A stretch of DNA of 64,000 bases from Massilia alkalitolerans DSM 17462 (GCF_000427785.1 NZ_ATYR01000016.1:81609-145608), one strand, 5' to 3'. Counted from the stretch's first letter, positions 10,459 to 19,941 are shown. A program made the numbers and translations. Notes: generated by a model not told the origin, from the sequence alone.

Positions 10459-11235
10459 ATGCTGCTGATCCCTGCCATCGACCTGAAAGACGGTCACTGC
10501 GTTCGCCTGAAACAGGGCGACATGGACCTCGCCACCGTGTTTTCCGAAGACCCCGCTGACATGGCGCTGCACTGGCTGAAGAAGGGCGCACGCCGGCTGC
10601 ACCTGGTCGACCTGAACGGCGCGTTCGCAGGCAAGCCGAAGAACGAGGAAGCGATCAAGTCGATCCTGAAAACCGTGCAGGACTACGCCGAAGAGATGGG
10701 CATCGAGGAGATCCCGGTCCAGCTGGGCGGCGGCATCCGCGACCTCGACACCATCGAGCGCTACCTGGACGACGGCATCACCTACATCATCGTCGGCACC
10801 GCCGCGGTGAAGAACCCGGGCTTCCTGCACGACGCCTGCGGCGCCTTCCCGGGCTCGATCATCGTCGGCCTTGACGCCAAGGACGGCAAGGTCGCCACCG
10901 ACGGCTGGAGCAAGATGTCGGGCCACGAAGTCATCGACCTGGCCAAGAAGTTCGAAGGCTACGGCGTCGAGTCGATCGTCTACACCGACATCGGCCGCGA
11001 CGGCATGATGGGCGGCGTGAACATCGAAGCGACCGTCAAGCTGGCCCAGGCCGTCAAGATCCCGATCATCGCCTCGGGCGGCGTGCACAACCTGGCTGAC
11101 GTCGAAGCGCTGTGCGCGGTGCAGGACGAAGGCATCGAAGGCGTCATCTGCGGCCGTTCGATCTACGAAGGCACGCTGGACCTGAGCTCGGCGCAGGAAC
11201 GGGCCGATGAACTGACTGAAGGGGCGCAGGCGTAA
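10459..11235 (+). CDS. hisA: ProFAR isomerase (HisA)
   Basis: This 258-residue (beta/alpha)8-barrel enzyme catalyses the Amadori rearrangement of ProFAR to PRFAR. The first catalytic Asp lies in '[16 protein letters not shown]' and the second in '[14 protein letters not shown]'. Phosphate-binding glycines are in 'QLGGGIRD' and 'IASGGV'. The Betaproteobacterial form is slightly longer than the 245-residue enterobacterial one. It is followed by a hairpin repeat before hisF. Confidence 0.96.
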   Translation: MLLIPAIDLKDGHCVRLKQGDMDLATVFSEDPADMALHWLKKGARRLHLVDLNGAFAGKPKNEEAIKSILKTVQDYAEEMGIEEIPVQLGGGIRDLDTIERYLDDGITYIIVGTAAVKNPGFLHDACGAFPGSIIVGLDAKDGKVATDGWSKMSGHEVIDLAKKFEGYGVESIVYTDIGRDGMMGGVNIEATVKLAQAVKIPIIASGGVHNLADVEALCAVQDEGIEGVICGRSIYEGTLDLSSAQERADELTEGAQA

Positions 11236-11262
11236 AGCTATTTGTACCACTAGCCGTAACAC

Positions 11263-11350
11263 CGTCGTTCCCGCGCAGGCGGGAACCCAATTTCTGCGTG
11301 CGTTTCGACTGCTCGTACAAAATTGGATCCCCGCCTGCGCGGGGATGACG
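11263..11350. repeat. Large hairpin-forming repeat between hisA and hisF
   Basis: Two 31-base arms (11263-11293 and 11320-11350) are complementary at all but a few positions and flank a 26-base loop. Each arm is itself a small palindrome built around CCCGCGCAGGCGGG or CCCCGCCTGCGCGGGG. This style of 'TTCCCGCGCAGGCGGGAA' unit is a widespread proteobacterial intergenic repeat. It sits inside the his operon, where it could form an RNA stem that slows or trims the transcript. No T-run follows. Confidence 0.75.
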
Positions 11351-11392
11351 TGCTTGAGCTAACGGTGTAATCAGGCCCACGCTGGAATTTCT

Positions 11393-12154
11393 ATGCTCGC
11401 AAAACGCATCATCCCCTGCCTCGACGTCACCGGCGGCCGTGTGGTCAAGGGCGTCAACTTCACCGAGCTGCGCGACGCCGGCGACCCGGTCGAGATTGCA
11501 CGTCGCTATGACGGACAGGGCGCCGACGAAATCACCTTCCTCGACATCACCGCCTCGAGCGACGGCCGCGACCTGATCCTGCCGATCATCGAAGCTGTGG
11601 CCTCGACCGTGTTCATCCCGCTCACCGTCGGTGGCGGCGTGCGCAAGGTCGAGGACGTGCGGCGCCTGCTCAATGCCGGCGCCGACAAGGTGTCGATGAA
11701 CACCTCGGCCGTCACCAATCCGCAACTGGTGTTCGACGCCTCGCAGAAGCACGGTTCGCAGTGCATCGTGGTGGCGATCGACGCCAAGCAGGTCGCGCCC
11801 GGCAAGTGGGAAGTCTTCACCCACGGCGGCCGCAACGCGACCGGCCTCGACGCCGTCGAGTGGGCACGCAAGATGGAATCGCTCGGCGCCGGCGAGCTGC
11901 TGCTCACTTCGATGGACCGCGACGGCACCAAGTCCGGCTTCGACCTGGGCCTGACCCGCGCCGTGTCCGACGCGGTCGGCATTTCCGTGATCGCCTCGGG
12001 CGGCGTAGGCGGCCTGCAGGACCTGGCCGACGGCATCCTGGAAGGCCATGCCGACGCGGTGCTGGCCGCCAGCATCTTCCACTACGGGCAGCACACGGTC
12101 GGCGAAGCCAAGCGCTTCATGCACGAGCGCGGCATCCCGATGCGCCTGGAGTGA
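11393..12154 (+). CDS. hisF: Imidazole glycerol phosphate synthase, cyclase subunit
   Basis: This 253-residue (beta/alpha)8-barrel protein uses ammonia from HisH to turn PRFAR into imidazole glycerol phosphate and AICAR. The catalytic Asp residues lie in '[15 protein letters not shown]' and '[13 protein letters not shown]'. Phosphate-binding loops are '[11 protein letters not shown]' and '[10 protein letters not shown]'. The ATG at 11393 is placed by the conserved Met-Leu-Ala-Lys-Arg opening. Confidence 0.97.
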   Translation: MLAKRIIPCLDVTGGRVVKGVNFTELRDAGDPVEIARRYDGQGADEITFLDITASSDGRDLILPIIEAVASTVFIPLTVGGGVRKVEDVRRLLNAGADKVSMNTSAVTNPQLVFDASQKHGSQCIVVAIDAKQVAPGKWEVFTHGGRNATGLDAVEWARKMESLGAGELLLTSMDRDGTKSGFDLGLTRAVSDAVGISVIASGGVGGLQDLADGILEGHADAVLAASIFHYGQHTVGEAKRFMHERGIPMRLE

Positions 12155-12156
12155 AC

Positions 12157-12564
12157 ATGCCGAACAAGTGGCTGAATAAAATCCGCTGGGACGAGAACGG
12201 GCTGGTGCCGGTGATCGCCCAGGAAGCCGCCACCGGCGACATCCTGATGTTCGCCTGGATGAACCGCGACGCGCTCGCGAAGACGGCGGAGCTGGGCGAA
12301 GCCGTCTACTGGAGCCGCTCGCGCAAGAAGCTGTGGCACAAGGGCGAAGAGTCCGGCCATACCCAGAAAGTGCTGGAAATGCGCCTCGACTGCGACGAGG
12401 ACGTCGTGCTGCTCAAGATCGAGCAGAAGGGCGGCATTGCCTGCCACACCGGGCGCCATTCCTGCTTCTTCCAGCGCTTCGACGGCGAAGACTGGCAGGC
12501 GGTCGATCCCGTGCTGCAGGACCCCGACACCATTTATTCTTCGAACAAGAAATCCCATGAGTGA
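12157..12564 (+). CDS. hisI: Phosphoribosyl-AMP cyclohydrolase
   Basis: This 135-residue zinc enzyme opens the adenine ring of phosphoribosyl-AMP. Family blocks seen are '[15 protein letters not shown]', '[18 protein letters not shown]', the metal/active-site '[13 protein letters not shown]' and the Cys-containing '[11 protein letters not shown]'. The HisE activity is on a separate gene, whose start lies inside the end of this one (8-bp overlap), so translation is likely coupled. Confidence 0.96.
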   Translation: MPNKWLNKIRWDENGLVPVIAQEAATGDILMFAWMNRDALAKTAELGEAVYWSRSRKKLWHKGEESGHTQKVLEMRLDCDEDVVLLKIEQKGGIACHTGRHSCFFQRFDGEDWQAVDPVLQDPDTIYSSNKKSHE

Positions 12565-12895
12565 CATCCTGGCCCGCGTCGCGGCCACCATCGAGTCGCG
12601 CAAGCCGGCAGCCGGCGGCGACCCTGCGACTTCCTACGTCGCCAAGCTGTTCAGCAAGGGCGACGACGCCATCCTGAAGAAGATCGGCGAAGAAGCCACC
12701 GAAACCGTGATGGCCGCCAAGGACGCACGCGTCTCGGGCGACGCCTCCAAAGTGCTGTACGAGACCGCCGACCTGTGGTTCCACTCGATGGTCCTGCTGG
12801 CGCAATTCGGCCTGAGCCCGCAGCAGGTGATCGACGAACTGGCGCGCCGCGAAGGCGTGTCGGGCATCGAAGAAAAAGCCGCGCGCAAAGAATAA
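12557..12895 (+). CDS. hisE: Phosphoribosyl-ATP pyrophosphatase
   Basis: This 112-residue MazG-like all-alpha enzyme hydrolyses phosphoribosyl-ATP to phosphoribosyl-AMP. The metal-binding '[15 protein letters not shown]' helix and the paired '[14 protein letters not shown]' helix are present. It overlaps the end of hisI by eight bases and is the last recognisable his gene. A weak 7-bp stem (12929-12949) follows without a T-run. Confidence 0.95.
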   Translation: MSDILARVAATIESRKPAAGGDPATSYVAKLFSKGDDAILKKIGEEATETVMAAKDARVSGDASKVLYETADLWFHSMVLLAQFGLSPQQVIDELARREGVSGIEEKAARKE

Positions 12896-13048
12896 ACAGA
12901 CAATAAGCAAACAGTAAGTACCTACTCACGCTTGCCATGCCTGCAAGCGATGTCATAATCAGGCCTCCGCCGTCACATCGATGTCATGCGATGCCGGTAG
13001 GATGCACGGGTTCCTGACAGGGGACGCTGTAACAAGATCGGAGACAAG

Positions 13049-13423
13049 ATGGATAACTGCATTTTTTGCAAGATCGTCGCCAAGCAGATTCCGGCCAGCG
13101 TCGTCTATGAAGACGACGACGTGCTGGCCTTCAAGGACATCAACCCGGCTGCCCCGGTACACCTCCTGGTGATCCCGAAGCAGCACGTCGACAGCCTGTC
13201 CGACTGCGGCATGGATCACGCGGCCGTGCTGGGCAAGATGCTGGCGCTGGCGCCGAAGCTTGCAGAAGAGCATGGTATTGCCGTCAAATCCGACGGCAAC
13301 GGCGGACGCAGCGGCGGCTACAAGACCCTGATCAACAGCGGACCGGACGGTGGGCAGGAGGTCTACCACCTGCACCTGCACGTGTATGGCGGCAAGCGCC
13401 CGTGGCGCGGTTTAGGTACCTGA
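13049..13423 (+). CDS. HIT-family (HinT-like) nucleotide phosphoramidase
   Basis: This 124-residue protein starts with the zinc-like 'CIFCKIVAKQIPA' segment and ends with the histidine triad 'HLHLHVYGG', the active site of HIT nucleotide hydrolases. HinT enzymes cleave AMP-lysine type phosphoramidates. The position between hisE and tatA matches the usual Betaproteobacterial order. The 153-bp gap upstream suggests an independent promoter. Confidence 0.93.
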   Translation: MDNCIFCKIVAKQIPASVVYEDDDVLAFKDINPAAPVHLLVIPKQHVDSLSDCGMDHAAVLGKMLALAPKLAEEHGIAVKSDGNGGRSGGYKTLINSGPDGGQEVYHLHLHVYGGKRPWRGLGT

Positions 13424-13527
13424 GCCCGAACTAAGATTTTAGTGGGGGCAAGACGCCCCGTATGGCGTATACTGAAACGTACGCTTTCCCGAATTACAGG
13501 CGCGATGCGCCTTGCTAGGAGATAAAC

Positions 13528-13773
13528 ATGGGTTCGATGAGTATTTGGCACTGGGTGATCGTCCTGGTAGTCGTGATGCTGATTTTCGGCACCAAGAAAA
13601 TCAGCAACATTGGTGGCGACCTCGGCAAGGCCGTGAAAGGCTTCAAGGATGGCGTGAAGGGCGAGGAAGACAAGGCCAATCCGAATGCTGCTTCGACCAG
13701 CTCCCAGCCGCCGCAGCAGGTAGCCGACAAGTCCACCATCGACGTGGAAGCCCGCGACAAGTCCCGTCACTGA
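13528..13773 (+). CDS. tatA: Sec-independent translocase subunit TatA
   Basis: This 81-residue protein has one N-terminal membrane helix (about residues 5-20), the hinge 'FGTKKI' and an amphipathic helix containing '[14 protein letters not shown]'. A flexible polar tail follows. TatA oligomers form the pore for folded twin-arginine substrates. A strong AGGAGA ribosome-binding site lies seven bases upstream of the ATG. A TATACT -10-like box at 13468-13473 is a plausible tat promoter. Confidence 0.95.
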   Translation: MGSMSIWHWVIVLVVVMLIFGTKKISNIGGDLGKAVKGFKDGVKGEEDKANPNAASTSSQPPQQVADKSTIDVEARDKSRH

Positions 13774-13782
13774 TCCACGGGC

Positions 13783-14298
13783 ATGATCGATCTCGGACTG
13801 TCGAAGCTGGCGATCATCGGCGTTGTCGCGCTGATCGTGATCGGCCCTGAAAAGCTGCCGAAGGTGGCGCGCATGGCGGGCACCCTGTACGGGCGCGCCC
13901 AGCGCTACCTGCACGACGTCAAGTCCGAGGTCAGCCGCGAGATCGAACTCGACGAGCTGCGCAACCTGCACAAGGAAGTGCACGAGAGCGCGGCTTCGTT
14001 CAAGGACGAGGTGGAGCAGTCCATGTCCAGCCACGTCGACGAGGTCGAGGCGCTGTGGGACGGCAGGGAGCATGTTTCTTCCTCGTCCACGTCCTCGACC
14101 GGCACGTATCCCTTCGTCAGCACGGGCGACATCGAGCGCAAGGCGCGCGACTTCCGGCGCAAGAAGCTGGTGCGCACCTCGGCCGTGCCGGCCTGGTACA
14201 AGCACCGCAACGGCGGCAAGACCCATGTGCTCTCCGGCGCCGCGCGCGTGCGCAAGTTCCGGCCGGGTTCAAGCAAATCCAAGACTTCCTTTTTCTAG
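13783..14298 (+). CDS. tatB: Sec-independent translocase subunit TatB
   Basis: This 171-residue protein starts 'MIDLGLSKLAIIGVVALIVIG' with the TatB-type Glu-containing membrane helix, then 'PEKLPKVARMAG' and a long amphipathic, coiled-coil-like region. The C-terminal tail is rich in Ser and then in Lys/Arg. With TatC it forms the twin-arginine signal receptor. It starts nine bases after the tatA stop, and its stop is immediately followed by the tatC ATG. Confidence 0.94.
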   Translation: MIDLGLSKLAIIGVVALIVIGPEKLPKVARMAGTLYGRAQRYLHDVKSEVSREIELDELRNLHKEVHESAASFKDEVEQSMSSHVDEVEALWDGREHVSSSSTSSTGTYPFVSTGDIERKARDFRRKKLVRTSAVPAWYKHRNGGKTHVLSGAARVRKFRPGSSKSKTSFF

Positions 14299-15051
14299 AT
14301 GACCGAAGAAGCCGCAGGCGAAACCTTCATTTCCCACCTCGTCGAACTGCGTGACCGCCTGGTCAAGGCGTCGATCGGGATCGCCATCGCCTGCGCGGCC
14401 CTGTTCATCTGGCCGGGACCCTCGCAGGTCTACGACCTGCTGGCCGCGCCCATGATCGCTTCGCTGCCGCCCGGGGCCAAGATGATCGCAACCGGCGTCG
14501 TCTCGCCCTTCCTGGTGCCGATGAAGGTCACGCTGCTGCTGGCCTTCATCCTGTCGCTGCCCTGGGTGTTCTACCAGTTGTGGGCCTTCGTCGCCCCCGG
14601 CCTGTATGCGCACGAGAAACGCCTGGTGCTGCCGCTGGTGATCTCGTCTTCGCTGCTGTTCATCGGCGGCGTGGCCTTCTGCTACTTCTTCGTGTTCGGG
14701 CGCGTGTTCCACTTCATCGGCGAGTTCGCGCCGACGTCCATCGCGGTGACGCCCGACATCGAGAACTATCTCGACTTCGTCATGTCGATGTGCCTGGCCT
14801 TCGGCGCCACCTTCGAGGTGCCGGTGGTGGTCGTCATCCTGGTGCGCATGGGGATCGTCAGCATCGAGAAACTGCGCGAGATCCGTTCCTACGTGATCGT
14901 CGGCGCCTTCGTCATCGCCGCCATCGTCACGCCGCCGGACGTGGTCAGCCAGCTGGCACTGGCCATCCCGATGTGCCTGCTCTACGAGCTGGGCCTGATC
15001 GTGGCGCCGATGTTCTCGCGTATGACGCGTGCTCCCGAAGAGCACGCGTAA
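14299..15051 (+). CDS. tatC: Sec-independent translocase subunit TatC
   Basis: This 250-residue polytopic protein has six hydrophobic segments. The cytoplasmic N-terminus carries 'FISHLVELRDRLVKA', which holds the Glu needed for signal-peptide recognition. 'LPWVFYQLWAFVAPGLY' and 'FGATFEVPVVVVIL' are family hallmarks. It is the third gene of tatABC and converges on the CsgG-like gene 22 bp away. Confidence 0.95.
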   Translation: MTEEAAGETFISHLVELRDRLVKASIGIAIACAALFIWPGPSQVYDLLAAPMIASLPPGAKMIATGVVSPFLVPMKVTLLLAFILSLPWVFYQLWAFVAPGLYAHEKRLVLPLVISSSLLFIGGVAFCYFFVFGRVFHFIGEFAPTSIAVTPDIENYLDFVMSMCLAFGATFEVPVVVVILVRMGIVSIEKLREIRSYVIVGAFVIAAIVTPPDVVSQLALAIPMCLLYELGLIVAPMFSRMTRAPEEHA

Positions 15052-15072
15052 GGGATCGCAGCCGGCCGCTGC

Positions 15073-15870
15073 CTAGTTCGACCGCAGCACCCCGCCATTG
15101 CCCAGTCCGCCCTGCACCGACTGGGCCTTGTAGCTGCGCACCGCTTTCACCATCTGGTTGTACGAATCCATGAAGGACGCCGCCAGCACCTTGCCCTGTG
15201 GCGAATTGCTGAAGCCGTGCGCGCCCGCCAATCCGCCCCTGAAGAAGCCGGCCAGCATGCCGAAGTCGCAGTTCTGCGCGCTGCCCTCGGCTGCAGCCAG
15301 CTGCACGCCGGAGCGGTTATCGGTCAGCAGCAGCATGGTCGAGGCCTCGTTCGACTTCATCGAGCCGCCGACCAGCGAGGCCACGACCCCGATCCTGCCG
15401 CCGACCAGGCCGCCCAGGCCGCCGGTGCCCTTCTGGCTGAAGGTGATCGAGGGCGTCATGGTGTAGTCGGCGGCCGCCATCATGCCCTTGCCGAAGTTGC
15501 TGGTCTTGCGCAGTTCGCCGGACTCCATCAGGGCGCGCTCGCCCTGCATGCTGCGCAAGGCCTGGCCGCGCTCGACGATGACGAAGCAGTTCGACTGCTG
15601 GATGATCATGCGCAGCAGCGGCACCGTGCTCTGCATCCGGTATTCGGTGGTGAACTGGTTCAGCCAGGGCTGGTTCGCTTCCTCGACGATGGCCAGCGTG
15701 CCGAGGCTCTTGTCGCAGCGCTCGAGCCGCTCGTTGGCGCCGACCGCATTGCTGCCGCCGGCCGCGCCGATGGCCACGGTCTTGGCGCCGGATGAGCCGA
15801 TGCTGGGCGAGGTGGCGCAGCCGGCGACGGACAGGGAAGCGAGGACCAGCAGGGGCAGGGTTGATTTCAT
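15073..15870 (-). CDS. CsgG/HfaB-like lipoprotein
   Basis: This 265-residue protein has a lipoprotein signal (lipobox Ser-Val-Ala-Gly-Cys at about residues 14-18). Its middle resembles CsgG: 'NCFVIVERGQALRSMQGERAL' followed by an 'AADYTMTPSITF' strand. The Gly-rich segments around residues 150-170 and 210-225 fit the CsgG-like fold. CsgG forms an outer-membrane secretion pore for curli, but no curli genes are nearby. A pore role is therefore only one option; stand-alone CsgG-like lipoproteins are common and mostly uncharacterised. Confidence 0.65.
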   Translation of the reverse strand: MKSTLPLLVLASLSVAGCATSPSIGSSGAKTVAIGAAGGSNAVGANERLERCDKSLGTLAIVEEANQPWLNQFTTEYRMQSTVPLLRMIIQQSNCFVIVERGQALRSMQGERALMESGELRKTSNFGKGMMAAADYTMTPSITFSQKGTGGLGGLVGGRIGVVASLVGGSMKSNEASTMLLLTDNRSGVQLAAAEGSAQNCDFGMLAGFFRGGLAGAHGFSNSPQGKVLAASFMDSYNQMVKAVRSYKAQSVQGGLGNGGVLRSN

Positions 15871-15968
15871 TCAGGCATCCTTATCGTGAAAACGGAGACA
15901 CCCAATGCTACGAAGCGCCGCCCGGTGTGGCTTATCCCCCATCAAGCGAGCTGTTGAGTAAGGACGAA

Positions 15969-15995
15969 CAAGGCCGGAGTAATGCTCCGGCCTTG
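15969..15995 (-). terminator. Hairpin after the PHB-depolymerase gene
   Basis: A perfect 11-bp stem (CAAGGCCGGAG / CTCCGGCCTTG) has a 5-base loop. It lies eight bases beyond the stop of the minus-strand esterase gene, and a short T-containing stretch follows on that strand. It is a probable intrinsic or Rho-assisted terminator. Confidence 0.6.
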
Positions 15996-16002
15996 CCCAG
16001 GT

Positions 16003-17742
16003 TTACGGACAGTTGCCGATGACGTAGTAGCCGGCCGCGGTCTGCGCCAGCGTCGTCGTGTAGAAGGTATTGTTCAAGCCCATGTTCTGGTTCGAGCCGT
16101 TAGCCAGCGCATAGCCGCCGCTCGCATGGGCCCGTCCCGCCGTCACGTGCGCATAGTTGCTGGCCGTCGTCGTGCTGCACACGAAGCCCGAGGTGGTGGT
16201 CGAGCCCGTCAGGCTGGCCGACTTCGCACTCTCGACGCCGCCATTGCCGGTGCTCGATACCTGGTAGGTGTAGCTGGTGGCCGCGGCCAGGCCGGTGTCA
16301 AGATAGCCGGTGCCGGCAAGCGGCGTGCCATTGACCTTGCTGCCGTTGCGATAGAGGTTGTAGCCGGTAGCCCCGTTCGCGGCGTTCCAGCTGAGCGCGA
16401 TGCTGTTCGCCGTGCGGGCGCCAAGCGCCAGGCCGGCGGGCGGCTGCAGGGCCGGCGCCGCGCCGACCAGGAATTGCGGGATGCTGCAGGCGCTCGAGCT
16501 CAGCCCGGTCGTGTTGTTGGTGGCGGTGACCGTGCCCGAATAATAGCCGTCGGCGCGCGCCGCATAGGCCTTGCTGAAGCCGGCGCCGCTGCCGGCCGCG
16601 CTGTCGTCGACCGGGGTCGGGCCGTTCAGCACCACGCGGTAGCTGCCGATGCTGCCGGCCGGATCGGTGGCGGCGCCGTTCACGGTGACGGTCGAACCCG
16701 ACACGCTGGCGCTGCATGAGCTCATGCTGGGCGCTGCCGCGCGTGCGACCCGCAGGTTGTTCCTGAACCAGAAATCCATCACGAAGGCCGGGTAGTTGAC
16801 CTTGGTCGCATCGACGTAGTTGCTGTTCTGCCCACCGGTCCCGGCCGGCCAGGCATGGCCCATGCCGGTGACCACGATCTCCGACGTGCGCAGCTTGCCG
16901 TTGCTGTCCGTGTAGGGCACGTTGCTGCCGCCCGTCGGCACCGTGACTGCCGCCCCTTTCGTGTAGCTGCCGCCGTAGACCTGGCGCATGGCCGCCGCGT
17001 TGAGCGGCCCGTAGGCCTGGGCCACGGTGTAGTCGTTGGTGCCCCAGACAACGCCGGCGACCTGGGTGGCAAAATGGCCGGCATTGCTGCCGGCCCAGGA
17101 GCTGCAGCTGCTGGCCACGGTGCTCGAGGTGGTGCCGGAAGGGACCATGGAGATCTGCGAGGTCGACACGGTCGGCGCCGGTCCGGCATTGATGCCGATG
17201 CCGGCGAAGATGTCAGGCGCCACGCAGCCCATCACCATGGTCTTGGCGCCGCCCGAGGACAGGCCGGTGACGTAGATCTGTTTCGGGTCGATCGCATACT
17301 GCGGGTTGCTCACGAAACGGTTGATCAGGTCGAGCAGCACCGCGTTGTGGCCATAGCTGCGGCTGCGGTTGGTGGCGGCCCAGTCCCAGCAGTGGGCGCC
17401 GTACAGGTTGCCGGTGGCGTTCGGTGCGAGGATCACGGCGCCGTACTGGTCGGCCGCCGCCTTCCAGTTGTAGCCGGCGTCGCTGCTGCCGGCGATGACG
17501 TCGTTGGCCGCGGTCTGAGCGCAGCCGTGCAGCACCAGCACCAGTGCGCGCTTGTTGTCGAGTAGCGGCGCCGTCGCGGGCCAGTAGTAGTAGCCGGTGA
17601 GGGCGCCGCCGTTGACCGTGTCGGTGGCCCAGGTCTGGTTCGCGCTCCAGGTGCCGGGTCCGGCCTGGAGTTGGGCGGACGCGGGGCTGGCAAGGGCCAG
17701 GCAGGCGGCGGCGAACGCGGCCCGTGTGAACATGCATGCCAT
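16003..17742 (-). CDS. Secreted PHB-depolymerase-family esterase with FN3 and C-terminal binding domain
   Basis: This 579-residue exported protein has a signal peptide ending at Ala-Ser-Ala-Gln near residue 24. The catalytic alpha/beta-hydrolase domain follows, with the oxyanion segment 'LHGCAQTAAND', the lipase box GLSSG (Ser at about 162), a candidate Asp in 'VWGTNDYTV' and a His in 'GMGHAWPAG'. A linker and a fibronectin type III-like module ('PPAGLALGARTANSIALSWN') come next, then a roughly 60-residue C-terminal domain bracketed by two Cys. This is the layout of extracellular poly(3-hydroxybutyrate) depolymerases, which hydrolyse PHB outside the cell. Other polyester or feruloyl-type substrates are possible. 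The ATG at 17742 has a GGAGAC site upstream; an ATG three codons in is an alternative. Confidence 0.85.
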   Translation of the reverse strand: MACMFTRAAFAAACLALASPASAQLQAGPGTWSANQTWATDTVNGGALTGYYYWPATAPLLDNKRALVLVLHGCAQTAANDVIAGSSDAGYNWKAAADQYGAVILAPNATGNLYGAHCWDWAATNRSRSYGHNAVLLDLINRFVSNPQYAIDPKQIYVTGLSSGGAKTMVMGCVAPDIFAGIGINAGPAPTVSTSQISMVPSGTTSSTVASSCSSWAGSNAGHFATQVAGVVWGTNDYTVAQAYGPLNAAAMRQVYGGSYTKGAAVTVPTGGSNVPYTDSNGKLRTSEIVVTGMGHAWPAGTGGQNSNYVDATKVNYPAFVMDFWFRNNLRVARAAAPSMSSCSASVSGSTVTVNGAATDPAGSIGSYRVVLNGPTPVDDSAAGSGAGFSKAYAARADGYYSGTVTATNNTTGLSSSACSIPQFLVGAAPALQPPAGLALGARTANSIALSWNAANGATGYNLYRNGSKVNGTPLAGTGYLDTGLAAATSYTYQVSSTGNGGVESAKSASLTGSTTTSGFVCSTTTASNYAHVTAGRAHASGGYALANGSNQNMGLNNTFYTTTLAQTAAGYYVIGNCP

Positions 17743-18039
17743 TGAAGTCTCCGTTCTGTTCGTTTGTCTGCACTACGGAAGCGCTTGCGGATGGACGTGA
17801 CGAAGCCACGCCGGGTTCCGCATGCGGAGTCGGTGAAACGGGTGAAACGAGAGGAAAGACGGGCGGGCGCGTCGCTAGGACGACGGTGCGGGGAGGGAAG
17901 TCATCGAAGGTCTCCGGCTTATGGGTATGGGTGCTGCATACCCATTCTAGCCTTGGAGATATTGCGCACAAGCGAGCGCGCGAGCACGCCGCTTGTGCGC
18001 TTTTGCACAGGTGCTTTCCTGTGCAACATCAAAGTGTTG
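17743..18039. other. Intergenic region with three hairpins
   Basis: No gene is supported here. Three inverted repeats are visible. A 9-bp pair (ATGGGTATG 17921-17929, CATACCCAT 17937-17945) may be an operator for the esterase gene. An 11-bp pair (GCGCACAAGCG 17964-17974, CGCTTGTGCGC 17990-18000) and a 9-bp pair (TTGCACAGG 18003-18011, CCTGTGCAA 18018-18026) lie just beyond the DUF885 stop. The last two probably end that transcript, although neither has a good T-run on the minus strand. Confidence 0.5.
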
Positions 18040-19941
18040 CTACTGCATCAGTTCCGAAATCATCTTGACGGGCGCATTGCCATAGCTGAGGAACTGGTCA
18101 TGGAATTCCTTCAGGTTGAAGCGCTCGCCCAGCTGCTGCTTGCGGCGTTCGCGCAGCGCCATGATCTGCTCGTAGCCGCTGTAGTAGCTGGTCAGCTGCA
18201 CCGAGGTGAGCGTCACGCGGCGCCATTTTTCATCGGCTTCCTGGCGGGTCTGGAAGGCCTGGCGCACCAGCAGGTCGATCGCTTCCGGCTGCTGCATGCC
18301 GAGCACGTGGACGCTGTAGTCGAGGATGGTGTTGGTGACGCTGCGCAGGTTCCACTTCGAGTACATCAGCCACATCTCGGGCGCGTTGTCGCCGTAGCCG
18401 TTCTCCAGCATCATGCGCTCGCCGTAGACAGCCCAGCCCTCGACCATCGCGCCGTTCCCGAACAGCGACTTCACCAGGGACGGCGAACGGTTCGCATACA
18501 CCAGCTGGGCGTAGTGGCCCGGGATCGCCTCGTGGATGTTCAGGATCTGCAGGATCCACTCGTTGTACTCGCGCAGGCTGCTCTCGGCCTGTTCCGGGCT
18601 CAAGCCGTCGAGCGGCGTGACGTTGTAATAGGTCTTGTCCTTCGGACGATACGGGCCCGGCGCGTCGATGCTGGCGCCGGCCACGCCGCGCTGGTACATC
18701 GGGGTCTCGCGCACCTCCAGCGGCTTGTCGGCGTCCAGGGTGAGCAGGTTCTTTTCGGTGACGAACTTGTGCAGGGCCGGGATCTGGCGGCGGATCTCGG
18801 CCAGGAAGTTCTCGCGCGAGACGTGGCGCTCGGAGAGCTTGTTGATCATCATGCCGATCTTCTGGAAGCGCTCGCGCGGCTTGGCCACGCCGGCCATGTA
18901 GCGCGGCCACAGTTCGTCCGAGATCGTATCCATGCGGGCGAGCAGCTCCTCGCGCGTGGCCAGGGCCTTGCGGAAGGTCTGTTCGGCAGTGCTGGACGAC
19001 TGGATCTCGAGCGCGAACTTCTGCTCGTACAGCGCCTTGCCGGCGCGGAAGGGGCGCGGCTTGGCTGCGTTCTTGTCGAGTGCATCGAGGAAGTCGACAT
19101 AGGCCAGCACCGCGGTGCCGGCGTTGGCGATGCGCTGCGCGAAGATCGCCTTTTCCTGCGTGGTCAGGATCGATTCCTGCGCCGCCTTGCCCAGGTCGGC
19201 CAGCACCGCGATGGTGCCCGGCGCCTGCGCGATGGCGAGCTGGGTGTGCTCGCGCGTCGGGTTGGCGATCGAGGCTTGCGCCGCCGCATAGAAGGCCGGC
19301 ACGTTGGCCAGGCGCTTGAGGATGGTGCGCAGGCGCTGCGGCTTGGCGGCGTATTCGGTATTCAGGATCAGGTCGAGCGGCTGGGCGACGTTGTACAGCG
19401 CCGGGTTCCACTCGTATTCGCGCCAGGTGCTCAGGTTCCAGCGGTCCTTTTCCAGTTTGTTCACCAGGAGGGCCAGGTCGGTGCGCTGGCGGTCCGACAG
19501 CTGGCGGGTATCGAGCTTGCCGAACTTGTCCAGCCATTCGTTGGCGAAGGCCAGCTTTTTCGCGCGGGTGGCGGCATCGGGAATGGTGAGGTTGGCGGCC
19601 TGGTCGAACTTGCCGACGTAGATGCCGCCTTCCGGATCGACGCGCCACAGGGCGGTCAGGTACTGCATGCTCATCGAGTCGAAGCGGCGGTCGAGGCGCT
19701 TCTCGCTGGCGCTGGCGCTCGGGCTTGCTGCGACGGCGGTAGCGGCAGTCGCTGCGGCAGCGGTGGCAACGGCCGCTTTCTTGCTACCCTTCTTGACTGG
19801 CGCTTTCGTTTTATTCGTTTTCGCCTTGACCACTTTCGTGGCCTTGGCCTTGCCCTTGGCGGGCTTGGTGGGCTTGGCGCTGGCCGGCGCCAGCGCGAAA
19901 CTCGCCAGCAGGACTGCCAGCGCGATCTTCGTTTTCATCAT
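18040..19941 (-). CDS. Exported DUF885-family protein (putative metallohydrolase)
   Basis: This 633-residue protein has a signal peptide ('MMKTKIALAVLLASFALAPASA'-type opening). A Lys/Ala-rich low-complexity linker spans about residues 23-75, and a long helical DUF885 domain follows. The domain contains 'IHEAIPGHYAQL', an HExxxxH-type motif shared with DUF885 and related to M32-like metallopeptidases, and later 'GWAVYGERMML', where a further Glu ligand is expected. This suggests a zinc-dependent peptidase or esterase in the periplasm, but no activity is firmly established for the family. The start is placed at the ATG-ATG pair because the signal peptide follows at once; the 36 residues upstream in frame look non-coding. 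Confidence 0.82.
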   Translation of the reverse strand: MMKTKIALAVLLASFALAPASAKPTKPAKGKAKATKVVKAKTNKTKAPVKKGSKKAAVATAAAATAATAVAASPSASASEKRLDRRFDSMSMQYLTALWRVDPEGGIYVGKFDQAANLTIPDAATRAKKLAFANEWLDKFGKLDTRQLSDRQRTDLALLVNKLEKDRWNLSTWREYEWNPALYNVAQPLDLILNTEYAAKPQRLRTILKRLANVPAFYAAAQASIANPTREHTQLAIAQAPGTIAVLADLGKAAQESILTTQEKAIFAQRIANAGTAVLAYVDFLDALDKNAAKPRPFRAGKALYEQKFALEIQSSSTAEQTFRKALATREELLARMDTISDELWPRYMAGVAKPRERFQKIGMMINKLSERHVSRENFLAEIRRQIPALHKFVTEKNLLTLDADKPLEVRETPMYQRGVAGASIDAPGPYRPKDKTYYNVTPLDGLSPEQAESSLREYNEWILQILNIHEAIPGHYAQLVYANRSPSLVKSLFGNGAMVEGWAVYGERMMLENGYGDNAPEMWLMYSKWNLRSVTNTILDYSVHVLGMQQPEAIDLLVRQAFQTRQEADEKWRRVTLTSVQLTSYYSGYEQIMALRERRKQQLGERFNLKEFHDQFLSYGNAPVKMISELMQ

